Shown in pieces: positions 22,355 through 35,400 of a stretch of 64,000 bases of DNA. Position numbers and translations under genes: made by a program. Origin of the DNA: Drosophila pseudoobscura. Lineage: Eukaryota > Arthropoda > Insecta > Diptera > Drosophilidae. The DNA lies in assembly GCF_009870125.1 (NCBI RefSeq), contig NC_046681.1, forward strand, positions 20,969,001 through 21,033,000. The letters run 5' to 3'. Position 1 is the first letter of the stretch. Every line of letters begins with the position of its first letter. The notes below the pieces were generated by a model, which was not told the DNA's origin, made no database searches, and saw nothing but the letters and a program-made list of their open reading frames with translations.

Positions 22355-22960
22355 ATTCTTCATTTCATTCTAAATCGGAATTGTTAATAGCATTTATTGG
22401 TTTGGTTTTAAGGACTATACACAAATGTGTACAATATCCTCGGAACGACAAAAAACACTAGCTAGTGTTGGAGGATGATGCAGGCGTGTGAAGCAATGGA
22501 AACTAATTGATCGATCAGACACACTTTTTCTGATAGATTTGAGACTCCAATTTTCTTTCATATATTCTTTTTTATTGTTCTGGTTTTTAATTTGAAGAAC
22601 TTTTTAATTCTGAAAACCTAATGCATGCAGCTATTAATTGAACCTATAAACTTTGTAGGTTAAGCTTACCGTCTGATTATCATATATGTTGCCCATATGT
22701 TGCGGAATTTTTACTGCAACATTGGGGCACTCGACTCGGCCTGAAAGTAGGCAATGATGACATCGTATTTTACAGCGCATCTATTCCATTCCTGCTATAT
22801 CTTACCGACCTTTCACGTCTTTTTCAAACAGCCAGAAAGTATGGGATAGGCAAGAGCCTTTAGCATCTTTAGGATACTGCACGATAGGATAGGATACACT
22901 GCACGAGGAAGAGTGTTGGTGAGAGAGATAGAGCGCGTGGTAGGTAACAGACAGACGTAA
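22355..22960. other. Spacer between Oatp end and Tc1 relic
   Basis: No gene is seen. Contains GA-rich GAGAGAGATAGAGCGCG near 22921 and scattered AT-rich DNA. Confidence 0.4.
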
Positions 22961-22961
22961 C

Positions 22962-23560
22962 TACAGTGGTGCTCAAAGACTTAATCCACAAGAACAACAC
23001 CAGAAATTTAAACGAAAATCAAGAAACAATTTTATTTCACAGTTCCAATTTTTTGTGTCACTGCGGTGGCCATTGCAAAACATTGATTCCTTCTTGGTTA
23101 GGCCACGACTTGTCTATCTGGCAGAAATGTTTCGGGTCGTTGTTTTGTTGAAATATCCAGGCAAGTGGCAAATTATCGGCATATTCTCCAGATAAATTGT
23201 TACTAAGGATGTCTCTGTACATTTCGCCGTGGGACCTACGTCCATTTCTGTCCATCAAGAATGTTAAAAAGCGCCTTCATTTCGCCACAGAGTATATTCA
23301 CAAAGGTCCCCATTTTTAGAATATGATTGTTTGGAGCGACGAATCCAAGTTTAATGTCTTTGGAAGTGATGGTGAACGACGTCCTCCCAACAAATAATTA
23401 AATCCAAAATACACAAAGAAGACCGTTAAACATGGTGGCGCTTCGATCATGGTCTGGGGTGTTTCATCGCGTCGGCCCGAAACCATCTGCATTAGAGGCC
23501 ACTACTCACAACGCTGTACTCGTATGTGACTCCAAAGCAGATGACACCCATCCAACGTGG
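22962..23560. mobile_element. Rearranged Tc1-like transposon relic
   Basis: Two transposase pieces lie in opposite orientation. On the minus strand, 23058-23258 encodes MDRNGRRSHGEMYRDIL followed by FQQNNDPKHF and INVLQWPPQ, matching the C-terminal half of Tc1 transposases (family form QQDNDPKH, so a catalytic Asp reads Asn). On the plus strand, 23252-23478 encodes KKRLHFATEYIHK, WSDESKFNVFGSDG and VKHGGASIMVWG, the part that should lie immediately upstream. In-frame stops interrupt the plus part. The left edge TACAGTGGTGCTCAAAG (22961) looks like a Tc1 terminal repeat next to a TA target. The right edge is uncertain. Non-functional. Confidence 0.8.
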
Positions 23561-23599
23561 AGAAGCCACTTTGCACATATTTTGGTTTTCAGTATAATT

Positions 23600-25910
23600 T
23601 TATTTTTTCCTTTATTTTAATTGTAGGTGTTTTTGCAGTTGATTTTGTATCGTTTTGTTTAATTTATTTGCAATTGTGGCTGCACTTACAAACTAATTAA
23701 TAAATGAATAGTTAAGCTTAAAAAGAGACTTAAAATGTAGAAATCATAGGAGGAAAACTAGACATGAATTGAAAATAAAAATCATGGGAAAAATACTTTG
23801 AACAGAATTACTATGGGTTTTGGGTAGTCCGTCCGTGTATCCGCCGGGTAGAACGCAAGTTTTGAGCACTTCAATGAGAGTATTTATTTGGTTTCACAAC
23901 ATTCTTCTTTCACTTTTCGTTTTGGATGGTTTCTATTTCTACCATTCTTTCTCTAGCTTTCCTTTTTTCCTGCCCACGCAAACCCTAGACAATTTGAGTC
24001 TCCGCAGGTTGCATTGAGTGTGGGGCAGGGCTGGGGCAGGCTGTTCTGCCGTGCCCCAAATGAGTGAGTGCGTTCTGGCATTTCAAAACTTGGCTTCTAG
24101 GGGGCGGATACGGTCCGAACAGCAGGGAATGACTTCCTGTTGGAAGCATTGCCTTTATGGGGATTCACACCTTTATATCTGTGCTGCAGCAAAACATTTT
24201 TCATCTTTCTTCTTCTTGTGGGAGTCTGGTGGTCTGGTGTTCGAGTGCGAGGGGGTAACGAAAAACGAATGTGGAAAAAAATCCTATAACAGATTTTGTA
24301 TAAACATCGAGGCATTTTGAAATAAAGATTAATGCAAAACTATCAACTAAATAATTATAACAAAAAATAGGACGACCTTTTTCACTTTCTTCTTACAGTT
24401 TAACTTTTTCATTTCGTTTTGTTGGGTTTTGCGGGTTTTGTTTTCCTTGTTTTTTCTTTGCATTGGATCCTCAGTATTCTTTGTCACTTTTGAAGTTTTT
24501 TGCTTTTGTTTCAATTTTGTTTTGTTCTCAATTTTCAATTTTCAATTTGAGTTAAGTTTTACACAATATTTACAGTTATTGTTGATTGATTAAGAATTTT
24601 AACAAACAATTGTGATAAGCTTTCGTGTTTGTTTGGTTTGCGAATAGTTTTACAATTTTTTTAAAAATATATCTTGAAAATATTCTAAAACTACGACAAT
24701 TTTCTACGTTTTTTTCGTTTTTTTTTGTTGTTTAAATTTGAAACATGCATAATTATGATTTAGTTAATATTTGCTGTGTGGTTTTTGCTTTGTTGTTGGT
24801 TTTGTTTTGTTTTTGTACAATAAAAGTAAGGTTTTAAATGTAAATTATAAAAATAGCAGCTGGCTTTTTTTTTATCATATTTAAATATTGTGTGGAAATT
24901 TGAATTTTACTTTCTCGCTTCTCTTGTTATTTGCTTTTTTACAATTTACATCTTATGTCTCTGACTGCACAATGCAAATTATCACATATTTTTCTTTACA
25001 TTTCCTTTCTTTATCCTTCTCTACCATCTTCATCCTTCCATCCTCTTCCGCTTCTTCTTCATCTTCATCTTCTTATTCTTTTTCTGCATTTCCCAAGCGC
25101 TCTCTTTTACAGTTTATTGATTTGCGTGTGTGTGTTTGCTGTTGCTGCTGTTTTTGGCCAAAATTCTACTTTCTGCAAGTATTATTTTGTGGCCATTACA
25201 TAGTATACATCTACATGGTATTTTATTTTATATTGGGGGTTTTTCACGTTTTATTTGTAGCGTTAATAACATGGAAACAAACGGTAAACAAGGATAAAAG
25301 ATAATCAAACAAAGACGGTGGACAAAATCATGTCTGTTTCCGCGCAGCAGCGCCTCTTTAAAACTAACTGTAATTCTTCATCTTCTTCTGTTAAGCATAA
25401 CAGCAGACGTTAACAGCATGCAGCCGCAGCCATTGTTAACGTGCAGTCTATGTGTGTTGTGTGTTGGTCTGTATGTGTATGAATTGCTTAAATGTGTGTG
25501 TTGTGTGTGGTGGTGGTGGTGGTGTGTCTGTGTGTGTGTTAAACAAATATCACAATCGAGAAATTAACAAAACAGCGACTGCACAGCGGTACAGGAACAG
25601 CCAGCAACAATAGCACATGTCCAGACAACATTCGCTGTTAACTAATACTTTCATTTGCAGACTGTTAAGTGGTTTGCATTTGCTGTTGCTATTTCTGTTA
25701 CTGTTATTGTTGCCGTCCTGCTCTGAGTTTCGCTTTGCTCTCTCCCTCTTGCTCGGTCCGTGTGCCGCAGGCTGCGGCGACGCTGGCATTCGAAAGAGAC
25801 AAAGTTGAGCTTACATTACGGTTACTCTTCCCACATTCCAGTGGCCGGGTCTGTGTACGCCTCGGCCATGTTACGTTCCAGGAGAGAAAACTAACACTAA
25901 CACCCACAGC
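23600..25910 (-). other. bun: Probable bun 3' UTR and downstream DNA
   Basis: About 2.3 kb without coding potential downstream of the bun stop. It is rich in T runs on the plus strand, i.e. A-rich on the transcribed strand. Minus-strand AATAAA hexamers lie at 25118-25113 and, distally, at 23616-23611 and 23604-23599. The distal pair, just after the Tc1 relic, would give a 3' UTR of about 2.3 kb. The real cleavage site is not decidable from sequence. TG and GGT microsatellites occupy about 25440-25540. Confidence 0.5.
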
Positions 25911-26405
25911 CTAGGACATGGGGCCGTTCGTGTTCACAGGTGCTGTCTGTCCAGACGCCGCCGCCGCTGCTGCTGCTGCTGACTGCACCTGCTGCTCCAC
26001 CGCTGCCACTGCATCGACAATGACGCTGCTGCCATTCTCAGCGCTGCCATTGGGAATGGTTGTGGGGGCCGCTGCCGTTGCGGGACTGGTAGCTGCTCCC
26101 ACTGTAGCCACTGCTGCCTGACCAGCGCCAGCTGCGACTGCAGCCACTGCCACTGCCGCTGTCGCTGCAGGTGGGGCCTGGATGGCCGGCGTGGCCGGGG
26201 GGGCGCCCACTGCCGCCGGCTGCTGGGTGCCGGCGATCTGCAGCTGCATCTGCAGCTGCTGCAGCGTCTCCTGCGGTATGTTCGACTTTAGGATGTTGTT
26301 CTCCAGCTCCAGCTTATTGATCTTGTCCATTAGCTCGGAGATGCGTTCCTTTAGGACCTCCACCTCCTCGCGCACGGCGATCATGAGATGCGATTTGACC
26401 AGATC
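25911..26405 (-). CDS. bun: bun shared last coding exon (TSC box and zipper)
   Basis: Encodes 164 residues common to all isoforms, starting at [16 protein letters not shown] directly after a CTAG acceptor. The zipper heptads run through [19 protein letters not shown], then [12 protein letters not shown], then a long low-complexity tail with Ala runs (an eight-Ala run near the end) ending NTNGPMS TAG at 25913-25911. The TSC box mediates dimerisation with other TSC22 proteins. This exon is the strongest family evidence in the locus. Confidence 0.97.
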   Translation of the reverse strand, partial: DLVKSHLMIAVREEVEVLKERISELMDKINKLELENNILKSNIPQETLQQLQMQLQIAGTQQPAAVGAPPATPAIQAPPAATAAVAVAAVAAGAGQAAVATVGAATSPATAAAPTTIPNGSAENGSSVIVDAVAAVEQQVQSAAAAAAAASGQTAPVNTNGPMS

Positions 26406-29400
26406 CTAGAAAAGTACAAGAAGCAGGAGAGTGTTGATTAGTATTTTTTTGTTTAGTAACAGAGAGATCACAACTCTCTGTTATTCTATGTTCTACTAAG
26501 GGCAAATCTTTTACACAGTTTTTAGGGACTTAGGGAACATTTCTTTTATGGTTTTATCTCTACTTTCTGTATCAGTATGATGCATAGAATGAATATTTAC
26601 TTACAAGATAGCAATAGACACTCTGCTGTTTGTACAACACCCGACATACTGTGACTCACTTCAGCCGGCTGTTATTTAACATTGCCGCTGTTCTTCCTCT
26701 AATTCTGTTACAATAACAGTCACAGTGTGGGGTTTCTTACAGCCTTCTGTTATTTAACATTTATTGCGCATTTCTACCCTTTTCATTCTGTTTTGTGGCC
26801 CCATTCATAAATCGCATTTCGCTCCGCTGTTGCCAACCAACCAATGTTTGCTCAATGTGGCGTGTTTCCTCTTGCGGCTATTTTGATGTATTTGCTGTGT
26901 AAATGTAAATGGCTCCCCCCCCCCTCCCACCACACAAAAGAATCAAATATGTTCTCGCTCGTGTCACTGTCAATGCCATGCAGCGGAGGAACACGTCACC
27001 GAAAACCCAGACCCTGACCACATAGCAGCACACCTGAGCCCCCCCCCCCCCCCCCTTTCCTGGCTACACCTCGTGAAAATTTAATAAACCTATTAAAGAG
27101 CAGCCACAAGCCAAAAGGAAAACGAGTGCAGCAGGCAAAAATCACTTTTTCTAGAATAATCGCCCAAAGGAGAGAGAGAGAGGGAGAGCAATGTCTGGGG
27201 TACATTCGAACTCTCTTTTATTCCCAGACCCTCACTTTCTATGGACTTTAGGTGTGCAGGCGGATTTAGAGGCACGTGTTCAGGTGAATTTGTGGGTACC
27301 CATTTTTTATGGGAAATGGGGAAATGTCAATAGGCTCTCCGCTACCACACAGTCGATGACATTTCTCTAGTTCCGTTTCATGAGAGAGTTTTCTTTCCAC
27401 CTCTCTCTTTCGCTCCACCCATGCAGCAACCATCTCTATAAATAGTCAGCCTCTGGCTCTGCCCGCTTGGATGCTTTCGTCGTCGTCGTCGTCGTCTTCA
27501 CTTTCAACAATTTCTTTCGACATTTTCTTGTTGTTGTGGCCTGATTTCTGTCGAACGAACGAGCGAAATAAAAATGCTGTGCGTCGTCGGCCATCACCAT
27601 ATAAAAACCCAAAGAAAGAAGCAATCAGCCAAAGGATAAGGCTATATAATCAGCTCATAAGTACGTCAGGCAAGAAACATGGCACGTCATTATACGAAAA
27701 ATATTTAGCAGATCCCCAAGAAGAATCGGGCAGAAAGCCGAAGCTAGAAATACCCCATAAAATCTATAGAGATCAGCTCTTAATTTCCATAATACCCATG
27801 GGCAGGGTATTGCCAATGAAAAGCCCATTAATTGAACAATTTTGAACCGGGCGCGCGTTTTATTTCCTACAGCTCTCATTAGTCATACCTTCTCACATTC
27901 TACACGATAATATATAACACACACACACACACACCCCGAATAGGGAGGGCAGTGGGCACGGGCACGGGCACCACCATGAGGATGAGGCATGAAAAGCCAT
28001 CGGAAAGCCGTCGCATGTTCTCGGAGCATGGTTTTTGCCTTGGCACCAGTGCCAAAAAAAACAAAACAAAGTATATACCAAAGAGCAATGAGAAATTATA
28101 CGGGGGTAGGGTATTCTGCACGTTTTTTTCGCTGCTAATAAATTATTTTTATAAAAATATCCACTTTTATTTTTAGATCCGTGTACACTCATTAAAAATC
28201 GGCATTACCAAAATTAGAAGTCAGCGGCCGACAGCCAAAATTTGATAAAAGTTGAGGCATAAATCGGTGCAAATAAAAAAAAAAAAGACAAAAACAAAAA
28301 CAATAAATAGGAAACCGCATTAAACAAACGCAAACCGGTTAAAGCTGCTTTGGTTCTGCTCGGCTTTCTGTTAACAATGAGGTGCAAAAAAGCAGCAAGG
28401 TAAAAAAACAAACAAATTAATACACGGCAGACAGACCTAAATATGTACATTGTATATCATTTATTTGTGGTTCCAGTCGCAGTGCCCGACAGCGCAGGTG
28501 TGTCTGGATGTTTGGTTTTCTTCTTTCCCATTTTATGTCTTGTCTAGATCTTTGTTTTTCTCTTGTTTTCTTTCGTATAATTTTCATGATTTATGGCTTG
28601 GTCTTTGCTCTTGTCTTTTATTATTTCTATATTATTTTATTGATGAGATTAAAGTCCAGATGTGATCTGTTCCCCCTGACATTCCTTCCATCTTTTATCA
28701 ATTTTCTTTGCACAATTTATGGACCTTCTATTCTTTCAATTTCTTATCAGTTTTTGCTCAGACAATCCCCCCGAAGATAAGGCCTGGAATTGCTGAATTT
28801 ATTGACAGAGATAAAATTAACCGCTGGACAGGTAACGGAGGTAAAGAAGCACTTGAGAAGCAGTCTTCTCTCTCTCTCTCTCTGTTTCGTTCTTTCCCTC
28901 TGAAGCAATGCTAATTATACACACACGTGCACGCACACAGGGAGCGAAGGAGGGTACATACTCATACAGAGTGCCTGTCTGTACACTGGAGAACAGAACC
29001 GGGTTGGGTTCGGTCTTGGGGTCAGGTCACGCGCTTCTCGCTCCCTCCACTCCACGGACTGCCTCTTGTGGGTATCTCTTCTCTCCAAATCTCATGCAGT
29101 TCTCAATTTTTGTCTTTCTCGTTTTGAATGTTTTTTTTTTCGGTTGCATTTTTCTCAAACAAACATGGCGGAAGAGCCAGAGAGTCGCTGAGGCTGAGGT
29201 TTTTTCTTTTCTTTTTTTCGGGTTTTCGTTTTTTGTGGTGTACACTTGTCGGGGTCCTTGTTTAGGTAGAGGAAGCGAACCGAACCGAGACAAAACGAAC
29301 CCTTGTGGTTCTTCCTTTGTCACAAAGAACAAAGGATTTTCGATATGTTGAAATGATTGAAACCTCACTCTTTTCTTTTTTTGCACATTAGCTAAAGTAA

Positions 29401-32400
29401 TTTTCTGACAAGTGACGGACACATTTTTTCCCATTTACCAGATTTCACATTATTTTTTTTTGTGGCTTTGACGACATTGAAAAATTGCCAACAAAAAATG
29501 CCACACAGCCTCCGTGAGGCCCAAATATATGCGGGAAAAAATCAATAAAATTGCATCTAGTCTCAGTTGGAGACCAGGTAGAGAGACCGGGGCGTTAGAG
29601 AGGGAGGGGGGATGGGATGGGATGGGGGATGTGCTGTCTCTAGATATACATACTTTTGCATTGGGCACCATCACATAGCAGGGGCTGTCGTAGCCCTTCT
29701 GCCAGATCTCGTAGAGCCAGTTCTCGGGCTGGCGCAGCGACATTGTACCCATCATATTTTTTGGCTTTTGGTCTGTCTTTATGGATTTTTTGGTTTATGG
29801 AAAGTGGAGATTTTTCTCCCTGCACTTGCACTGGCACAAAACTTCAGGTTTTTTTTCTTCTCTGTTTTCTTTGGATCACAGTTTTGTGTTGTATTTTCTG
29901 ATATTTTTCAGCACTTCACTTTTAAATATTCTTCTTGCTTCTTGTTTCTTTTCAGCTCTCCTTTTTTGGGCTTGTTTGTGTGGCAAAAGTTTAGCAATAA
30001 CTGAATCTGCTGCTTAGCTTTTCAGACTGATTTACGAGACCGGCGCAGAGCTTTTTTTCGTGCGAGAGCAGAGCTTTTGTTTCAATTGGCTTTTTGTTGC
30101 GGTGTTTTTGGAATTAATATAATTCACAAGTCTCTTGGTTGGCTTTTAGTTAAAGTAAAAATAATTATTGCTGTTACACACATGTACATATAAATTGTTC
30201 AAGCAATATATTTAATTCTTTCTTTTGGATTTTTGTAGCGATGTTGCGTGTAGCGAGGTTTTTTGGCGACTCCGAGTCTACTCTCCTCTAGCGGAGATTT
30301 TATATAAAATGGCAGCGCCGCAGCAAGAGAGCCCGCATGCGCAATGGGAGAGCCTCTCTCACACAACTCTCTCTCGCCGTCTCTCTCGTTCTCTTCGGCT
30401 TGACTGCTGTGTATCTGTCATTCACAGGCGGCACAGCTGTGTCTGTGCGTGTATGTATCTGCCTGCCGACGTCGTAACTATAAGCATTTGCCTTCGGCTC
30501 GCACTCGCACTCGACCCGACTCTCTGTTTGTTTTGACGCGCGACTCGGACTCGAGTCGACTCTTGTGGCCGTGTTTTCCCATCAATTTACACGGTCTTCC
30601 AGCCACCTACCATCCCTACTACCACTTTATCTATATATATGTACATATATTTGATCATATTTGTATTTGCCAAAATGTTTGACTGAATTTTTTGGACAAG
30701 CCCCAAACAGCAGCCGGTTTTTGTTTTATTTGAAAAAGAAAAAATAAAAATCCATATGTACGTGATGTTTTTTTGTTGTTTCTTCTTTTCTCAGACTTTT
30801 ATTATTTTCAAGCTGCGACGCAAAAACTTTACGACACTATTGTTTATCACTCATCTCGCACACTCTCTCGCTCGCTCTTTTATTTTTTGGGGTAGGGGCT
30901 GGCTGGCGTTCTTATAGATACTTTTTCGCTTGCCACGCGGTGGTTTTCGATTGCTCTGTGGGGAAGGGTGAGTTTTTCTCACCTTTTGCGCATTGCATTT
31001 CCGTCCAGAATCGAGTAAACAGCAAAACAAGGGGGGGAAAAAAGGGGGCAACTCCAAAATGTTTTCGTATCCAATATCCAACCCTTTCAATTCTTTCCGC
31101 TTTTGGCATTGACAAAATAAATAAATTCAAGGGCTTCAGCGATGAGAAGAGAAGGAAATGCGAGTCGCAGCAGCAGCAGCAGAATATTTTGCAAAACAAA
31201 TCGAAAAATTTAAAACAAAAACCCCTCACGGAACATATCGATTTCACGCGCATGTTGAGGGAAGTCATTTTGAGTCAATCTATACCGTACAGATACAGAT
31301 ACAGATACTCGATCTATATATGTAAGAACAAAAGCCGGCACCCGGCAGACGTTTCATCAACAACAAATTGTTCAAAAATGAAACCGAAACAGAAAAACAT
31401 CCGCATTGAAAATCAAAAACGAAATATAATCATAATACAAATAAATGGGAGGAAAACAATAATTTAATGGCATGAAAAAGCATCAATTACATGCACATTT
31501 TATGCAAATAAATATTCAGCATGTCAATAGTTTCCAGGGGGACGGGGAGGGACGAGAGAGGGCACGCAAACTGCGTAGATGGGACCCCATCGCATTGGGG
31601 CAGGGCTCTGGCTGATGAGTGGGGAGTGTGAAGTGGCGTGGCGGAGTGGGTGTCGAGTGAAAAGCGCCGACGACTGTGAAAACAGTTGAGAAAACACTGA
31701 AAAGTGGCACTTGAAAGCCTCTTAATGAATATGACTAAAGCCCCTCCCTCCCCACCAGATGTCATAGGGGTATGGATTACTTAAGGAATTGCCTGGAGTT
31801 TTCTATACTGAACGGGTATATCTTTGATATTACAACCGCATTATTATCAGTGATACCATTCACACATGTATTTATATCAATTACGATTTTTATAGAAGAT
31901 GGCAGGGAGAACCATAGAATAAGAATAAGTTGTAATTATTCCATATAACATACAGAAACTCGTAATGTACGCCTCTTCCTATAAAAATCCAAACAGCTTC
32001 TCCTACTCTCTCTAAAGAACCCACATGTCTGGCTCGTGTCAGAATATTTCCAACAGTTTCCAGCTTTCGTATAGATTTTGCATGCATTTCGTGTGGACTG
32101 CATGCATAAACGATATTCATTCAAATGCCGCACAAAAACAATGAATATTCTTTGTCAGGGAATACATACATATGTGCTCTGTGTTCGTATTGATTTTTGT
32201 TGTGTGCATTTGGAATCAACAAATGAAACATTTCCAAATCGTCGCCGCGTCTGGCAATCAATAAAAATTGAGCTCCCCCCAACACCCACCCTGTAGCCCT
32301 AACAAAAACGGGTGCCCCCCAATGAGTGATGTGCGAGCCAGAGGGGGGGAGGTACGTGGCAGGGGGGTGGGGGTTTAGATGTTTTGTAATGCCTTGACCG

Positions 32401-35400
32401 TAGCCCAAGAACAAAGAGGGGAACACATTCACCCCCCCTCTTCACAGACGTAATAAATATTGTATACAGGCGGAAAGAAAAGTTATAAAATATTTGAAAA
32501 ATCAAAATAGAAAATAAAGGAAGGAAACCCTGAGCGCTGCCAAGGCGTCTGTGGAAAATTACACCATTCTACGGTGTGTTGATGTTTTCCTCCGTTGACT
32601 GTTGACTGTTTTCACGCCCCCAACACGTGCCCCACCCCCCCACCACCACCACACACGCAGTATAGTGTGTGTATGTATGTGTGGTGGATTGCGGTGGTGT
32701 GTTGAGGTGGGTTGTGTTGGGTGTGGTGACTGCTTCGGTGTTGCTTTTGTGGTCGTGTGGGATGATGATAAAAAGTGTTTTCTCGCATGCAACACACACA
32801 CACACACACACACACACGCGATTACTTCTGAATCATTTAGCGGCGCGTGTCGCCAAATTGCAGGCTCGAAGAAGGGGTTGCAGCAGTGGGGAAAGGGGGA
32901 ATGCCGCTTCGCGTGCAGTTTTTTTTTTACAAAATTTTCCTCAAGTTGTTTTTTTTCTAATTTGTTTGGACTTTGGGCTTAAAGGGGCTTAGATTCAATT
33001 CGGTTTCGTTACGCTCTCTGGCTTTCTGTTGATAAGATAGGGTTATCAGCGCATTCAAAGCGAGGCATCTTGACAGGTTGTCCGACTTTACAAGTCCTCA
33101 AAACATGCCCATAAATGGGGTTGGGTTGGATGGGGCGAGGGAGGGCGGCAGGGCGGGGAGCAGTCATCACCGCCGTCAGGCAGTCTCCGGAATAAATGTT
33201 AGCCAAAAGGTGTGTCTATGCACACAGACCCAGGGAAAGGCCTCCCCAGACGACAGTCTCCCCAGCGGAAATTTACAAGTGTTTTTCTATTGAGTCAGAC
33301 AGAGAGAGGGAGAGGGAGATGGAGAAGGAAAGGGAAGCAACAGCTGGGCAGCAGCCAGTGGAAAAATATTGTTATGAGTGCTCTCTTCATGGAGTGTTTT
33401 TAAGGTAACAGCTGTTTGTAGAGCCTGATATCTATAGATGATCTGATGCTCAAGATTGTAATGGAAAATTTACATCGAATATTGAAAGTAGGACTGAAAC
33501 ACTTCTGATGGATGGATAGCTTCGAGACTCATTAATTATTACCAAATCGGTGGTAAACCATTAAGTTCCACAAGTTCTACTTTAGATCCGTCGAAATTGA
33601 TGTTTTTCTCTTCATTTACAAACACTCGAGAGTCGTTTTATCGATTGCCTAAATATCCATTTCAACAGATTTCCATTGAACTTCCTTTTGGGACTTTACC
33701 AGATTTCCCTGCTCTGGTCTGGAACCACTGGAATTCTCAATATACGATATGGTTCCAGATTCGAGATCATTTTGCCCAATAAACACAACTTATTGAGCTC
33801 GTTAAAGGAATTGTATTGCATTTCGTTGGACAATCGACAGAGAAAATGTTTTGATTAGTGATTTCCTTATACAATATCGAGGCAGAAAACTCTCTGTGTG
33901 TCTCTGTATCAGTATCTGTATCTGTTAGATACAATTAGAAAAATTACGTCAATACAAATTGATAAGACAGAGTCTCTGTGAGAGAGTCTGTTTAGTCAGG
34001 GGTTCCACGTGTCAGATGAAAGTCAACACGCGCCAGACATAAAGCACTTTATAGATGGATCTACTACCTGATCTGATCTATATTGGGCATGGGGAAAGTA
34101 TCTAAAGGATAGATAGGATAAATCAGGGAAATAAAACAACATCATACACCTAAAGCTTCTAGAACAGAACTTTTAAAAATTGGGGATTCTCTGGCATTCT
34201 CTTTGGCATTCTTCGCTTGTGCGTCTCGAGTCTCGATCAAGAGGCCTGAAGAGGCCCCCCCCTGAGGTGTTGCTCATTCTTTTAATAGTAGTTCTCCTTT
34301 TCTAAAAGTTTGCCCTAGACTCAAGACTATCGCTGCTATGATCTGTTCTGCTTCGTTCTATTTGCCTTTGGACACGCGAATCACGCTAAAGATGAGTGGG
34401 ATGAGCTCTGAGGCTGATAAGCAGCCGCCCAGCTAGACAAAAAGGCAAACTGATAACAGACCGCAACACTACACAGATGAAAATGTGCTGATAGTAGCAA
34501 GTATCCCCTCCACACCACACCCCTCCCTGGGTTTCAGTTTGAGCTGGGGAGAGTCGCGACAGCCATTTGAGAAATTTTGTTTTTGATTTTTTTCGATTTG
34601 CCTTCAATGAATTTCAATTGTCGATTGTCGGGTACCATTTAGCAGTAGGGAAGGGTAGGGCAGGGCAGGGCAGGGTAGGGTAGGCATCTCTGCGTCAGCA
34701 AAACAAAAATTGAATAAAAATCAAAAATATATAAATTGTAGGCAAAGAAGTTCCTCAATTCTGCTTAGAACAAGTTATGTTCTGCTTAGATTAGGTTTAA
34801 TTTTGATAAGAGCTGTTCGTCGCTCTGTAGTTCCGTTTGAAAGATGATAAGGGAACCTTTTTTTTGTTTTCTTTTTATTCTGGCCAAGGGAAACACCTTG
34901 GGCTGGGACTGGGTTTGTATGTACAACGGTCAGACGGCAAGCAGCTGTCAGACAGTCAATCTATTTGCCTTCTTCGATTATGGCAAACATTTGCTTGGAC
35001 TAAATATATTTATGGGAATGATCGATAGACAGACAGGTGATCGCTGATCGGCAGCCAGACAGCAAACAGAGAACGAACAAAGAGAGGCAAATATCGTATA
35101 TTCTAGCGGTATATAATGCCAAAAAAAAAACATAAATACACATGGGGAAAGTGGATCTGCTTGGACATTGAGTGAAGTTTCCTTCAGAGAACATATCCAT
35201 TTCTTGGTTACGGCTAAAGTAGAGCAGGTTTTGCTTTTGGGTTTATTTTTTAATATTTTTTGTTTCCAACTAAACGATCTGCTAGCTTTTACCAGTGAAA
35301 ACTTTCGAGTCTTGGCAGCCTGGCTTTTGAAAAAGGCTCTGATTGTCTTTGCCTCATTCGTATCCCTAAGACCGATTGACTTTTGATGACTTTTAGAGCC

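Noticed and set aside
30940..31467. 175-codon plus-strand frame in the bun intron
   Set aside because: Lys/Ile/Asn/Gln-rich, spans A-rich and CAG/CAGATA repeats, no family similarity.
32559..32992. Cys/Val and His/Thr-rich frames around a CA repeat
   Set aside because: Products of microsatellite translation.
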